Below are positions 1-10,529 of a DNA stretch of 64,000 nucleotides, one piece after another. Numbering within the stretch: position 1 is the first letter of the stretch; each line of letters opens with the position of its first letter. Both the position numbers and the translations under genes were made by a program. The DNA comes from Pyropia yezoensis. Its lineage: Eukaryota; Rhodophyta; Bangiophyceae; Bangiales; Bangiaceae. The stretch lies in contig CM020619.1 in NCBI GenBank assembly GCA_009829735.1, positions 32,962,283 through 33,026,282 on the forward strand, in the 5' to 3' direction. Below the pieces are notes generated by a model, which made no database searches, had not been told where the DNA came from, and saw nothing but the letters and a program-made list of their open reading frames with translations.

Positions 1-3000
1 TCAATTGGGACTCATGAGAGCCACCCAACACCGGATCGAGTTGAAGCCCGGTGCACCCCCTATACGCCAACAACCGTATAGGGGAGGACCCCGTTCAAGG
101 GCCCTCGTTAAGGAGCAAGTTGCTCGCATGGAGGCCCTCGATGTGATCGAGGCCAGCAACGCCGAGTGGGCGAGTCCGGTGGTTATCGTCCCCAAAGTTG
201 ATGGGACCCCCCGGTTTTGTATCGACTACCGTAAGCTCAACGAGAGCACGGTGAAGGACAGTTATCCCCTACCTAGGATGGATGACTGTCTGGACTGTCT
301 GGGGGAGGCAAACGTGTTCTCTACCCTGGACTGTAACGCGGGGTACTGGCAAATTCCCATTGCCCCGGAGGACAGGCATAAAACTACCTTTACCTGTCAC
401 TGTGGTACCTACCAGTGCAAACGCCTACCGTTTGGTCTGTGTAACGCACCGGCAACTTTCCAGCGCGCTATGGACATGATTCTGGCCGGAGTACGGTGGC
501 AGATCTGTCTTGTGTACCTAGACGATATCATTGTGTTCTCCCGAAGTCCGGAGGAACACATTGGCCATCTTGGCCAGGTGTTCAAGCTACTTGCTGACGC
601 CGGTGTGTCACTGAAGGCGAGTAAGTGCCACCTCTTTACTCAAGAGGTGGAGTACTTGGGACATGTTGTCCATCCGGGGCGTCTCAGTGTTAACGAGAAG
701 AGCTTGAGGGCCATTTGTAAGGCTCAGTACCCCCGGACCCAGACCCAGATGAGGAGCTTCCTCGGGATGTGTAACGTGTACCGACGTTTCACCAAGGGCT
801 TCGCCAAGGTGGCGAAGCCGTTGAATGAGCTAGTGAGCTCAACGCTACCGAAGAGCCTGCCTCCCCCAAGTCGGGTGGAGCAGGAATCCTTTGAGACTCT
901 TCGGGACCTTCTGCTGAAGCCCCCCATCTTGGCTATTCCCAGGTTGGGAGGCCACTACATCCTGGATGTGGACGCTAGCTACGACCAACTTGGTTGTGTG
1001 TTGCTTCAGCAGCAGCCGGACAAGGAGTACTTGCCGGTGGGATACTTTAGTAAGGGGCTGAACTCGGCCGAGAAGAACTACGGAGTCACCGAGTTGGAAG
1101 GACTCGCAGTGGTGTGGGCGGTGACGTCACTTCGTCACTACCTGGAGGGTGAGAAGTTCCTCATCCGCTGTGACCACCGCGCGTTGCAGTTCATCTTTAA
1201 GACGGACTGTACGAACACTCGTCTCAACCGGTGGAGGGTGCGACTGGCACCCTTCAACTTTGACATTGAATACCGACCTGGCAGGCAACATGCCCTTGCC
1301 GACGGCCTCTCTCGGGTACCTACCGAGGGGCTGGACACTAACCCAGTCGATGAGGACATCCCCATCGTGGGGGTAGTCACGCGCTCGGGTCAGGCGTTGA
1401 ACCCCGAGGCGCCAGGGAACAAGAAGTACTTGCCCCTGTCCCTGGACGAGGTGGTGAAGGCCCAGGCCGAGGATCCCTTCTGCAAGCCGCAGAGGGATAT
1501 ACTGGATACAGTGGTAGAGACGCGTTTCTTTCTGGTAGACGATGGCCTCCTCATGAGGAGGGGGGTATTCCAGGGGACCGAACAACTTGTCGTCCCCGCA
1601 TCCCTCAAGGACAGTATCCTTGAGAGGGAGCACAACGCTCCCACGGGTGGACACCTGGGGTCTAGTAAACTGTACCAGACCCTGAGGACCAGGTACTACT
1701 GGCCGTCCATGGTGGTGGACATCTACAGTTGGGTGGCTGCCTGCACAAGTTGTGCACAGAATCGTCTGATGGAACGGCGGCCTACTACGGCTATGCTATT
1801 GTTCCCGGCCAAGGAGCCCTTCGCCGCGTTGGCGATGGACATCCTTGGGCCACTGCCCGTGACCGAGGAGGGCAACCAGTACCTCCTGGTCATCTGTGAC
1901 CGCTTCACGAAACTTACGCGAGCGATCCCACTGGCAGAGATCACGGCCATGTCGGTCGTGTCAGCCTTCCTAGATCACTGGGTTGCCGCGTATGGCATCC
2001 CAGATAGTACACTATCGGACAATGGACCGCAATTTGCGTCCGTACTGTTTCAGGGAGTGCTGGATATGTTGGGGGTTAAGGCAAACTATGCCACCCCCTA
2101 CCACCCACAAACTAATGGGCAGGTGGAGCGTTTCAACGAAACTATTGTAAGGCAGCTGCGCCACTATGTGAGTGAGCACGTGAAGACGTGGGACCAATAC
2201 ATTTCTATCCTTACTACTGCCTACAATTCGCAGGTTCACTCATCTACAGGAGAAGTACCCCTCGCTTTTGTGACCCCCCGTCGCGTGCGGTCTATTGCCG
2301 TGCGGCGGTCGCTCCCAACTAGGGAGGATGGTGGCAGTACGCCTACTCCTACTGAGAGTAAGGCGGAGTTCTCCGCTAGGCTTGAAAACCTCATCCCTAA
2401 AGTCAGGGCTGAGATGGACAAAGCACAAAAGCGCTACAAGCGTACCTTTGACAAAAAGGTGCGCAATGCTAAACATGTCCCCGAGCAGGGTGACTGGGTG
2501 CTGGTACACTCGCACACCCCAACTGGGGGTAAGCTGGTATTCCAGACGAAGGGACCGTACCAGGTCCTTCGTACTGATGGGCGGCGCTTCACCATCGAAA
2601 GTGACGATGGGGTCCGCACAGTGAACGGACAGGACGTGGTCAAAGTTGCACCACCGCCTGCAGGCGACCCAGCTTGGGCACGTGCGTTGGAGTCGTGGCG
2701 CCTCCCCTCACTGCCTGCGGCCAAACAGGGCCCGCAGGAGTACGTGTTCGATAAGTTCATCGACCACGGATGGGATGAAGACACTGACCGCCTCATGTTG
2801 AGGGTGCGTTGGTTTGGCTACAAAGCCAAGGATGATACGTGGGAGTATGTGGAGGACCTTCCCGCTGAGAAGGTCCGGGCGTACTGTGCCCGGAATGAGA
2901 TAGACCCTAACAGCCCTCCCTCAACGTGAGGGAAGGCCGAGCAACAGTGCCACGAGAGTGCTTCAAGTCGAAGTGGTACGCAGAGTGGGTTTTAACTACA

Positions 3001-4738
3001 GCCCTAACCCTCACACTCTCACAACAAAGGCAGCTGCCAACTAGGCACGCATGCTAGACTCTCCCACTCCACGGCCCTCGCCCTCACGTGGAGGCGAGCG
3101 GCGAGACCCACGCCGATAACGGTCTCCACTTGTTGGAGGGGGCGGCGGCTCCAAGTCGGAGCCGTCGCGCCCCTCACGGTCGCGCAAGTGGCGCCGACCG
3201 TGGCCACTCTTCTGCCTGGTCTTGCGCGCAAGTTTGCGACGCAGACGCTGGACAGACTCCGTCTCCGACGGGGTAGAGGACTCCGAGACGGAGTAAGACA
3301 ACTCGTCTTCCGACACGGAGGGAGAGCGCCGAGAGTGCCGGCGACGACGGCGAGGAGGCGAGTATGCCCGGCTCGCGCGACGTTTGCCACGCCCAAGTGG
3401 GGCTGGCTGGGGCATAATAGCCCCAATACGAGCCAACTCGGCTGTCATAAACTCCGCCACCGACTCGCAACTCGCGGTCGCTACTGCAGTACGAACGCGC
3501 TCCTCAAGTTGAGGAGTCTCGGAACTCTGTAGGGTTGCGGTCGACGCGGCCAACCAGGAAATGGTGCGCACCAACGTGGTGATCATCATCTCTGAGGTAA
3601 GAGGCGTGGGCGGCAACACCAACTTGGGGTATACCGTCAGGAGGGTGGCCCCCAAGTTGGGGGACACCGGGGTGGAAGACTCCACGGCCACGCTGATCGG
3701 GATGTTCCCGTGAGGTTGGAAAGGAACAGGAGGAAGCGGAGGGGCCCGCCGAGGTGGCGGTACCCGGGTGTAACTGCGACCCCGACTTGGGGCCCCCGCA
3801 GTGGGTTGAGTCACGTGGTCATCATAGGACGGCACGGCCATAACTATGGGCTTGTCCGGGGGTGGCGCAGTGTGGCGATCCACCCCCGGGGCATACGGGT
3901 AGTCCCCGATGCCCAACCCCTCTCGTAGGACCACACGGCCGTCGTGAAGTTCACGAGCGACCCACACGAACTGGCGAAGTGCGCCATCGTCCTTGGGCCC
4001 ACGAGTGGGGCGGCGCAACTTGTGATCAATGCTCTCCCACTCGATAAACTTATGGAGCCGGAGCATCTCCTCAAGTAGAGTGAGTTGTCCTGATGAGCAC
4101 CCCTCAGCAACTAGCTGAGAGGTGAGCTGTTCCAAACCCTGGATGAGCCGGAGGGGGAGATGCCAGAGCATCCCCCGCCGCTGAACACAGCACACCCAGG
4201 TCGACATGACCTCGAGGAGCCACTGGGTGGCCAACATGGCCCACACCAGGTGATCAGGGGCAGCCGTCAACATGACGGAGCCGAAGCGGTCAAGCAACCG
4301 GGGCAACAACGCCGGGAACCCGTAGGGGACCTCAACTTGAGGCCACCACTCGGGCTTCTTCGGATAGTACTGCTCCTTACTGGCAGCAGACTGTTGAGGA
4401 TACTCAAGTTGAGCCGAGGTCACCAAGTAGGGACCTCGCCGGAAGTCTTTCTCCATCCGCACATCAAAGTGATGAGTGTGCGGATCGGCCTCGTGGAGGT
4501 ACGGTGGGCGAGTTGCCACAGCGTCCCACTTGAAGGTCGGCAAGTCGCCGGGACCCGGGACAGTTCCCCCGCGGTCCACCATGGCCTTGGCACGTTGGAC
4601 GTCTTCAACCTCCTCGTCGTCCAGGAAGGCAAACTGGTCCGTCCTGAAGCCGGCCGGGAACCCGACCCTACGGGGATACTTCTCCCGTAAGCGGTCCCAT
4701 ACCCGGCCCATCGCTGCGCCCAGTCGGCCACAGCGAAG
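1..4738. repeat. Left arm of a 4.7-kb inverted repeat
   Basis: Position x in this arm corresponds to position 10530-x in the right arm (5792-10529) with no net indel: pol stop 2929/7601, antisense-ORF stop 3041/7489, RT start 1/10529. Only scattered substitutions were seen. The arm reaches the window edge and should continue left into copy A's protease and gag. Confidence 0.9.
2..2929 (+). CDS. pol: Pol polyprotein of copy A, 5'-truncated by the window edge (RT-RNaseH-integrase-chromodomain)
   Basis: The open frame enters from the left edge and stops at 2927-2929; the first codons are internal, not a start. Domains in order: reverse transcriptase with the catalytic box YLDDIIVFS, RNase H (DVDASYDQLG, TELEG and RCDHRAL carrying the acidic residues), an HHCC zinc domain ending CTSCAQNR, and the integrase core with MDILGPLP, SDNGPQF and QVERFNET supplying D, D and E. 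A chromodomain-like tail (about residues 915-965, RVRWFGYKAKDDTWEYVEDLP) ends the protein, marking a chromovirus. The missing N-terminus should hold the protease and first RT blocks, as in copy B. No stop or frameshift is visible in the 2.9 kb present, so this copy may encode active enzymes. The protein would reverse-transcribe and integrate the element. Confidence 0.9.
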   Translation, partial: QLGLMRATQHRIELKPGAPPIRQQPYRGGPRSRALVKEQVARMEALDVIEASNAEWASPVVIVPKVDGTPRFCIDYRKLNESTVKDSYPLPRMDDCLDCLGEANVFSTLDCNAGYWQIPIAPEDRHKTTFTCHCGTYQCKRLPFGLCNAPATFQRAMDMILAGVRWQICLVYLDDIIVFSRSPEEHIGHLGQVFKLLADAGVSLKASKCHLFTQEVEYLGHVVHPGRLSVNEKSLRAICKAQYPRTQTQMRSFLGMCNVYRRFTKGFAKVAKPLNELVSSTLPKSLPPPSRVEQESFETLRDLLLKPPILAIPRLGGHYILDVDASYDQLGCVLLQQQPDKEYLPVGYFSKGLNSAEKNYGVTELEGLAVVWAVTSLRHYLEGEKFLIRCDHRALQFIFKTDCTNTRLNRWRVRLAPFNFDIEYRPGRQHALADGLSRVPTEGLDTNPVDEDIPIVGVVTRSGQALNPEAPGNKKYLPLSLDEVVKAQAEDPFCKPQRDILDTVVETRFFLVDDGLLMRRGVFQGTEQLVVPASLKDSILEREHNAPTGGHLGSSKLYQTLRTRYYWPSMVVDIYSWVAACTSCAQNRLMERRPTTAMLLFPAKEPFAALAMDILGPLPVTEEGNQYLLVICDRFTKLTRAIPLAEITAMSVVSAFLDHWVAAYGIPDSTLSDNGPQFASVLFQGVLDMLGVKANYATPYHPQTNGQVERFNETIVRQLRHYVSEHVKTWDQYISILTTAYNSQVHSSTGEVPLAFVTPRRVRSIAVRRSLPTREDGGSTPTPTESKAEFSARLENLIPKVRAEMDKAQKRYKRTFDKKVRNAKHVPEQGDWVLVHSHTPTGGKLVFQTKGPYQVLRTDGRRFTIESDDGVRTVNGQDVVKVAPPPAGDPAWARALESWRLPSLPAAKQGPQEYVFDKFIDHGWDEDTDRLMLRVRWFGYKAKDDTWEYVEDLPAEKVRAYCARNEIDPNSPPST

Positions 4739-5155
4739 AACAGTCAACCCCTCTTCATAAAGAGGCCAAGCGGGGTAAAACCACCGCCCCAAGGCCTCAC
4801 GCGGGACAACTTGTCCCGCCTCCGGGGGAGACCCCGCCGTCAACCCAAAGCCGGGTGACGCGGGAGTCCCATCCCCCGGCGCGATCGCGGAGCCCCCGCC
4901 GGAAGTCCCGGCGGGTGCTGCACCGTAGAAGGTGTCCTCCATGCGCTCGTCAAGAGAGTCCGTCTCCTCTCCCGGAGTCGCCATGACTCTCCCCAAGTTG
5001 GGGAGAGACGCTCTGGCTATCGCAGCACGAGACCCGCCTCGAGTTGAGGGGGACTCGGATCGTGGGTATACGGGTGGCCTCCCCAGCGTGGGGCGGCCCA
5101 GTGGAAGGTGAAAAGGAGGTGGTGGTGATGGTGAAGTGTGAACTGAGGAGAGCAA
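3041..5155 (-). CDS. Antisense ORF (aORF) of family 1, intact 704 codons
   Basis: A long ORF on the strand opposite to gag-pol, between the pol stop (2929) and the polypurine tract (about 5309-5322). Only 111 bp separate the two convergent ORF ends. The first Met is at 5155; an inner Met at 4984 (MATPGEETDS) is the alternative start. The protein has a Pro/Ser/Gly-rich N-terminus, a central region with no family I recognise (blocks RFGSVM, HLPLRLIQ, LHKFIEWESI), and a C-terminal Arg/Ser-rich tail (RRRRRHSRRSP, then Ser/Glu-rich) resembling an SR domain. The frame is shared with copies B and E. Plant Ty3/gypsy elements with antisense extra ORFs are known, but I cannot assign a function. Under the nesting model this intact frame is a chimera: residues encoded at 3041-4738 belong to copy A and those at 4739-5155 to copy B's flipped end. 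Confidence 0.75.
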   Translation of the reverse strand: MLSSVHTSPSPPPPFHLPLGRPTLGRPPVYPRSESPSTRGGSRAAIARASLPNLGRVMATPGEETDSLDERMEDTFYGAAPAGTSGGGSAIAPGDGTPASPGFGLTAGSPPEAGQVVPREALGRWFYPAWPLYEEGLTVLRCGRLGAAMGRVWDRLREKYPRRVGFPAGFRTDQFAFLDDEEVEDVQRAKAMVDRGGTVPGPGDLPTFKWDAVATRPPYLHEADPHTHHFDVRMEKDFRRGPYLVTSAQLEYPQQSAASKEQYYPKKPEWWPQVEVPYGFPALLPRLLDRFGSVMLTAAPDHLVWAMLATQWLLEVMSTWVCCVQRRGMLWHLPLRLIQGLEQLTSQLVAEGCSSGQLTLLEEMLRLHKFIEWESIDHKLRRPTRGPKDDGALRQFVWVARELHDGRVVLREGLGIGDYPYAPGVDRHTAPPPDKPIVMAVPSYDDHVTQPTAGAPSRGRSYTRVPPPRRAPPLPPVPFQPHGNIPISVAVESSTPVSPNLGATLLTVYPKLVLPPTPLTSEMMITTLVRTISWLAASTATLQSSETPQLEERVRTAVATASCESVAEFMTAELARIGAIMPQPAPLGRGKRRASRAYSPPRRRRRHSRRSPSVSEDELSYSVSESSTPSETESVQRLRRKLARKTRQKSGHGRRHLRDREGRDGSDLEPPPPPTSGDRYRRGSRRSPPREGEGRGVGESSMRA

Positions 5156-5308
5156 GCTGCCGAGTGGGCAAGCTTGAGGAGAGGGGCGGTCAACGTGACC
5201 GCCTCCACATCCGTGTTACGTACTCGATGGGGGACAGCAAGTCGCGCCCCCAACGCCGAGACGTGCGTTTACGCACCCCCTCACAGGGCCGACCGGGTCG
5301 GTCGGAAC

Positions 5309-5322
5309 TGAGGAGAGGGGAG
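5309..5322 (+). promoter_or_regulatory. Polypurine tract before the LTR
   Basis: A purine-rich run (TGAGGAGAGGGGAG) directly abuts the TGTGGCAG start of the LTR. It is the expected plus-strand primer and is conserved before the LTRs at 14705 and 47716. Confidence 0.6.
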
Positions 5323-5791
5323 TGTGGCAGTATTGACCCCCAGGTAGGGGGGCAACATGTGCCATGCAAGGGGCGGCAGGCCACTAGCCTGATCCGTTCC
5401 TCCCCCTGCATTTGGGTCCATATTCCCTAAGTTTGGGATAGTTAGCTTAGTAGTAAATCCAACTTGGATTTGAGGGTTTTCTGCATTTATCGTCTTGAAT
5501 TTTCGTGTGGCCCGGTGGGCAGGTGCTGGGGTGGGAGATTCTGAGTGGCGAGATTCTGAGTGGACCCTGGGGGGATAAGGGGAGGGACAGCGGGGCTTGG
5601 CCCTGCGTCCCCGTCCCGACCAAGAAACTGTTGGACCACACACCATCTTCTTGTTTGTCCGTGGGGGGTTTGCCCCACAACAGGGACAGAGTGTGTGCGA
5701 CTTGCACTTCTTCCGGTTCCCCCGACACGGGAGGCAGCCCTGGCACACCGCCCCAACTTGGGTGCCGTGTGTGCTTGTGGTTTTTGCCACA
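5323..5791 (+). repeat. Family-1 LTR (L1), 469 bp, + orientation
   Basis: It begins TGTGGCAG and ends TTTTTGCCACA, so the 7-bp ends TGTGGCA/TGCCACA are inverted repeats. At the sites I compared it agrees with the LTR at 13647-14115 against the LTR at 14705-15172 (for example CTTGTGG versus CTAGTGG near the 3' end). This pairs it with copy B's other LTR although its orientation is opposite. Confidence 0.9.
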
Positions 5792-7489
5792 CTTCGCTGT
5801 GGCCGACTTGGCGCAGCGATGGGCCGGGTATGGGACCGCCTACGGGAGAAGTATCCCCGTAGGGTCGGGTTCCCTGCCGGCTTCAGGACGGACCAGTTTG
5901 CCTTCCTGGACGATGAGGAGGTTGAGGACGTCCAACGTGCCAAGGCCATGGTGGACCGCGGGGGAACTGTCCCGGGTCCCGGCGACTTGCCGACCTTCAC
6001 GTGGGACGCTGTGGCAACTCGCCCACCGTACCTCCACGAGGCCGATCCGCACACTCATCACTTCGATGTGTGGATGGAGAAAGACTTCCGGCGAGGTCCC
6101 TACTTGGTGACCTCGGCTCAACTTGAGTATCCTCAACAGTCTGCTGCCAGTAAGGAGCAGTACTATCCGAAGAAGCCCGAGTGGTGGCCTCAAGTTGAGG
6201 TCCCCTACGGGTTCCCGGCGTTGTTGCCCCGGTTGCTTGACCGCTTCGGCTCCGTCATGTTGACGGCTGCCCCTGATCACCTGGTGTGGGCCATGTTGGC
6301 CACCCAGTGGCTCCTCGAGGTCATGTCGACCTGGGTGTGCTGTGTTCAGCGGCGGGGGATGCTCTGGCATCTCCCCCTCCGGCTCATCCAGGGTTTGGAA
6401 CAGCTCACCTCTCAGCTAGTTGCTGAGGGGTGCTCATCAGGACAACTCACTCTACTTGAGGAGATGCTCCGGCTCCATAAGTTTATCGAGTGGGAGAGCA
6501 TTGATCACAAGTTGCGCCGCCCCACTCGTGGGCCCAAGGACGATGGCGCACTTCGCCAGTTCGTGTGGGTCGCTCGTGAACTTCACGACGGCCGTGTGGT
6601 CCTACGAGAGGGGTTGGGCATCGGGGACTACCCGTATGCCCCGGGGGTGGATCGCCACACTGCGCCACCCCCGGACAAGCCCATAGTTATGGCCGTGCCG
6701 TCCTATGATGACCACGTGACTCAACCCACTGCGGGGGCCCCAAGTCGGGGTCGCAGTTACACCCGGGTACCGCCACCTCGGCGGGCCCCTCCGCTTCCTC
6801 CTGTTCCTTTCCAACCTCACGGGAACATCCCGATCAGCGTGGCCGTGGAGTCTTCCACCCCGGTGTCCCCCAACTTGGGGGCCACCCTCCTGACGGTATA
6901 CCCCAAGTTGGTGTTGCCGCCCACGCCTCTAACCTCAGAGATGATGATCACCACGTTGGTGCGCACCATTTCCTGGTTGGCCGCGTCGACCGCAACCCTA
7001 CAGAGTTCCGAGACTCCTCAACTTGAGGAGCGCGTTCGTACTGCAGTAGCGACCGCGAGTTGCGAGTCGGTGGCGGAGTTTATGACAGCCGAGTTGGCTC
7101 GTATTGGGGCTATTATGCCCCAGCCAGCCCCACTTGGGCGTGGCAAACGTCGCGCGAGCCGGGCATACTCGCCTCCTCGCCGTCGTCGCCGGCACTCTCG
7201 GCGCTCTCCCTCCGTGTCGGAAGACGAGTTGTCTTACTCCGTCTCGGAGTCCTCTACCCCGTCGGAGACGGAGTCTGTCCAGCGTCTGCGTCGCAAACTT
7301 GCGCGCAAGACCAGGCAGAAGAGTGGCCACGGTCGGCGCCACTTGCGCGACCGTGAGGGGCGCGACGGCTCCGACTTGGAGCCGCCGCCCCCTCCAACAA
7401 GTGGAGACCGTTATCGGCGTGGGTCTCGCCGCTCGCCTCCACGTGAGGGCGAGGGCCGTGGAGTGGGAGAGTCTAGCATGCGTGCCTAG
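5792..7489 (+). pseudogene. Antisense ORF of copy B, separated from its N-terminus
   Basis: This is the same coding sequence as the intact aORF (3041-5155), here on the + strand because copy B is reversed. The first 139 codons are cut off at 5792, where the sequence joins the end of LTR L1. Read-through from the LTR gives an open frame from 5597, but those first residues are LTR sequence. The rest is uninterrupted to the stop at 7487-7489, including the Arg/Ser-rich tail. Under the loop-inversion model the missing N-terminus is the flipped piece at 4739-5155. Codons 7190-7300, compared with copy E (45623-45733), differ at 13 bases, nine of them third positions, which supports translation of this frame in the family's past. 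Confidence 0.75.
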
Positions 7490-10400
7490 TTGGCAGCTGC
7501 CTTTGTTGTGAGAGTGTGAGGGTTAGGGCTGTAGTTAAAAGCCACTCTGCGTACCACTTCGACTTGAAGCACTCTCGTGGCACTGTTGTTCGGCCTTCCC
7601 TCACGTTGAGGGAGGGCTGCTAGGGTCTATCTCATTCCGGGCACAGTACGCCCGGACCTTCTCAGCGGGAAGGTCCTCCACATACTCCCACGTATCATCC
7701 TTGGCTTTGTAGCCAAACCAACGCACCCTCAACATGAGGCGGTCAGTGTCTTCATCCCATCCGTGGTCGATGAACTTATCGAACACGTACTCCTGCGGGC
7801 CCTGTTTGGCCGCAGGCAGTGAGGGGAGGCGCCACGACTCCAACGCACGTGCCCAAGCTGGGTCGCCTGCAGGCGGTGGTGCAACTTTGACCACGTCCTG
7901 TCCGTTCACTGTGCGGACCCCATCGTCACTTTCGATGGTGAAGCGCCGCCCATCAGTACGAAGGACCTGGTACGGTCCCTTCGTCTGGAATACCAGCTTA
8001 CCCCCAGTTGGGGTGTGCGAGTGTACCAGCACCCAGTCACCCTGCTCGGGGACATGTTTAGCATTGCGCACCTTTTTGTCAAAGGTACGCTTGTAGCGCT
8101 TTTGTGCTTTGTCCATCTCAGCCCTGACTTTAGGGATGAGGTTTTCAAGCCTAGCGGCGAACTCCGCCTTACTCTCAGTAGGAGTAGGCGTACTGCCACC
8201 ATCCTTCCTAGTTGGGAGCGACCGCCGCACGGCAATAGACCGCACGCGACGGGGGGTCACAAAAGCGAGGGGTACTTCTCCTGTAGATGAGTGAACCTGC
8301 GAATTGTAGGCAGTAGTAAGGATAGAAATGTATTGGTCCCACGTCTTCACGTGCTCACTCACATAGTGGCGCAGCTGCCTAACAATAGTTTCGTTGAAGC
8401 GCTCCACCTGCCCATTAGTTTGTGGGTGGTAGGGGGTGGCATAGTTTGCCTTAACCCCCAACATATCCAGCACTCCCTGAAACAGTACGGACGCAAATTG
8501 CGGTCCATTGTCCGATAGTGTACTATCTGGGATGCCATACGCGGCAACCCAGTGATCTAGGAAGGCTGACACGACCGACATGGCCGTGATCTCTGCCAGT
8601 GGGATCGCTCGCGTAAGTTTCGTGAAGCGGTCACAGATGACCAGGAGGTACTGGTTGCCCTCCTCGGTCACGGGCAGTGGCCCAAGGATGTCCATCGCCA
8701 ACGCGGCGAAGGGCTCCTTGGCCGGGAACAATAGCATAGCCGTAGTAGGCCGCCGTTCCATCAGACGATTCTGTGCACAACTTGTGCAGGCAGCCATCCA
8801 ACTGTAGATGTCCACCACCATGGACGGCCAGTAGTACCTGGTCCTCAGGGTCTGGTACAGTTTACTAGACCCCAGGTGTCCACCCGTGGGAGCGTTGTGC
8901 TCCCTCTCAAGGATACTGTCCTTGAGGGATGCGGGGACGACAAGTTGTTCGGTCCCCTGGAATACCCCCCTCCTCATGAGGAGGCCATCGTCTCCCAGAA
9001 AGAAACGCGTCTCTACCACTGTATCCAGTATATCCCTCTGCGGCTTGCAGAAGGGATCCTCGGCCTGGGCCTTCACCACCTCGTCCAGGGACAGGGGCAA
9101 GTACTTCTTGTTCCCTGGCGCCTCGGGGTTCAACGCCTGACCCGAGCGCGTGACTACCCCAACGATGGGGATGTCCTCATCGACTGGGTTAGTGTCCAGC
9201 CCCTCGGTAGGTACCCGAGAGAGGCCGTCGGCAAGGGCATGTTGCCTGCCAGGTCGGTATTCAATGTCAAAGTTGAAGGGTGCCAGTCGCACCCTCCACC
9301 GGTTGAGACGAGTGTTCGTACAGTCCGTCTTAAAGATGAACTGCAACGCGCGGTGGTCACAGCGGATGAGGAACTTCTCACCCTCCAGGTAGTGACGAAG
9401 TGACGTCACCGCCCACACCACTGCGAGTCCTTCCAACTCGGTGACTCCGTAGTTCTTCTCGGCCGAGTTCAGCCCCTTACTAAAGTATCCCACCGGCAAG
9501 TACTCCTTGTCCGGCTGCTGCTGAAGCAACACACAACCAAGTTGGTCGTAGCTAGCGTCCACATCCAGGATGTAGTGGCCTCCCAACCTGGGAATAGCCA
9601 AGATGGGGGGCTTCAGCAGAAGGTCCCGAAGAGTCTCAAAGGATTCCTGCTCCACCCGACTTGGGGGAGGCAGGTTCTTCGGTAGCGTTGAGCTCACTAG
9701 CTCATTCAACGGCTTCGCCACCTTGGCGAAGCCCTTGGTGAAACGTCGGTACACGTTACACATCCCGAGGAAGCTCCTCATCTGGGTCTGGGTCCGGGGG
9801 TACTGAGCCTTACGTATGGCCCTCAAGTTCTTATCGTTAACACTGAGACGCCCCGGACGGACAACATGTCCCTAGTACTCCACCTCTTGAGTAAAGAAGT
9901 GGCACCTACTCGCCTTCAGTGACACACCGGCGTCAGCAAGTAGCTTGAACACCTGGCCAAGATGGCCAATGTGTTCCTCCGGACTTCGGGAGAACACAAT
10001 GATATCGTCTAGGTACACAAGACAGATCTGCCACCGTACTCCGGCCAGAATCATGTCCATAGCGCGCTGGAAAGTTGCCGGTGCGTTACACAGACCAAAC
10101 GGTAGGCGTTTGCACTGGTAGGTACCACAGTGACAGGTAAAGGTATTTTTATGCCTGTCCTCCGGGGCAATGGGAATTTGCCAGTACCCCGCGTTACAGT
10201 CCAGGGTAGAGAACACGTTTGCCTCCCCCAGACAGTCCAGACAGTCATCCATCCTAGGTAGGGGATAACTGTCCTTCACCGTGCTCTCGTTGAGCTTACG
10301 GTAGTCGATACAAAACCGGGGTCCCCCATCAACTTTGGGGACTATAACCACCGGACTCGCCCACTCGGCGTTGCTGGCCTCGATCACATCGAGGGCCTCC

Positions 10401-10529
10401 ATGCGAGCAACTTGCTCCTTAACGAGGGCCCTTGAACGGGGTCCTCCCCTATACGGTTGTTGGCGTATAGGGGGTGCACCGGGCTTCAACTCGATCCGGT
10501 GTTGGGTGGCTCTCATGAGTCCCAATTGA
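5792..10529. repeat. Right arm of the 4.7-kb inverted repeat
   Basis: This is the reverse complement of 1-4738, contributed by copy B. The 1,053-bp spacer 4739-5791 forms the loop. It contains the N-terminal part of an antisense ORF plus one LTR in + orientation. Confidence 0.9.

Larger units (their letters stand above)
4739..5791. other. 1,053-bp loop of the inverted repeat, apparently inverted
   Basis: If copy B were a simple reverse insertion at the CGAAG site, 4739-5791 should start with an LTR in minus orientation followed by the N-terminal aORF in plus orientation. Instead the whole 1,053-bp block is present in the opposite orientation, exactly between the two inverted arms. Recombination between the arms would flip the loop in this way. 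A mis-assembly through the palindrome would look the same. Confidence 0.7.

Noticed and set aside
5597-5791. N-terminal extension of the plus-strand antisense-ORF frame
   Set aside because: These codons are LTR sequence fused by the loop junction at 5791/5792, not part of the original protein.
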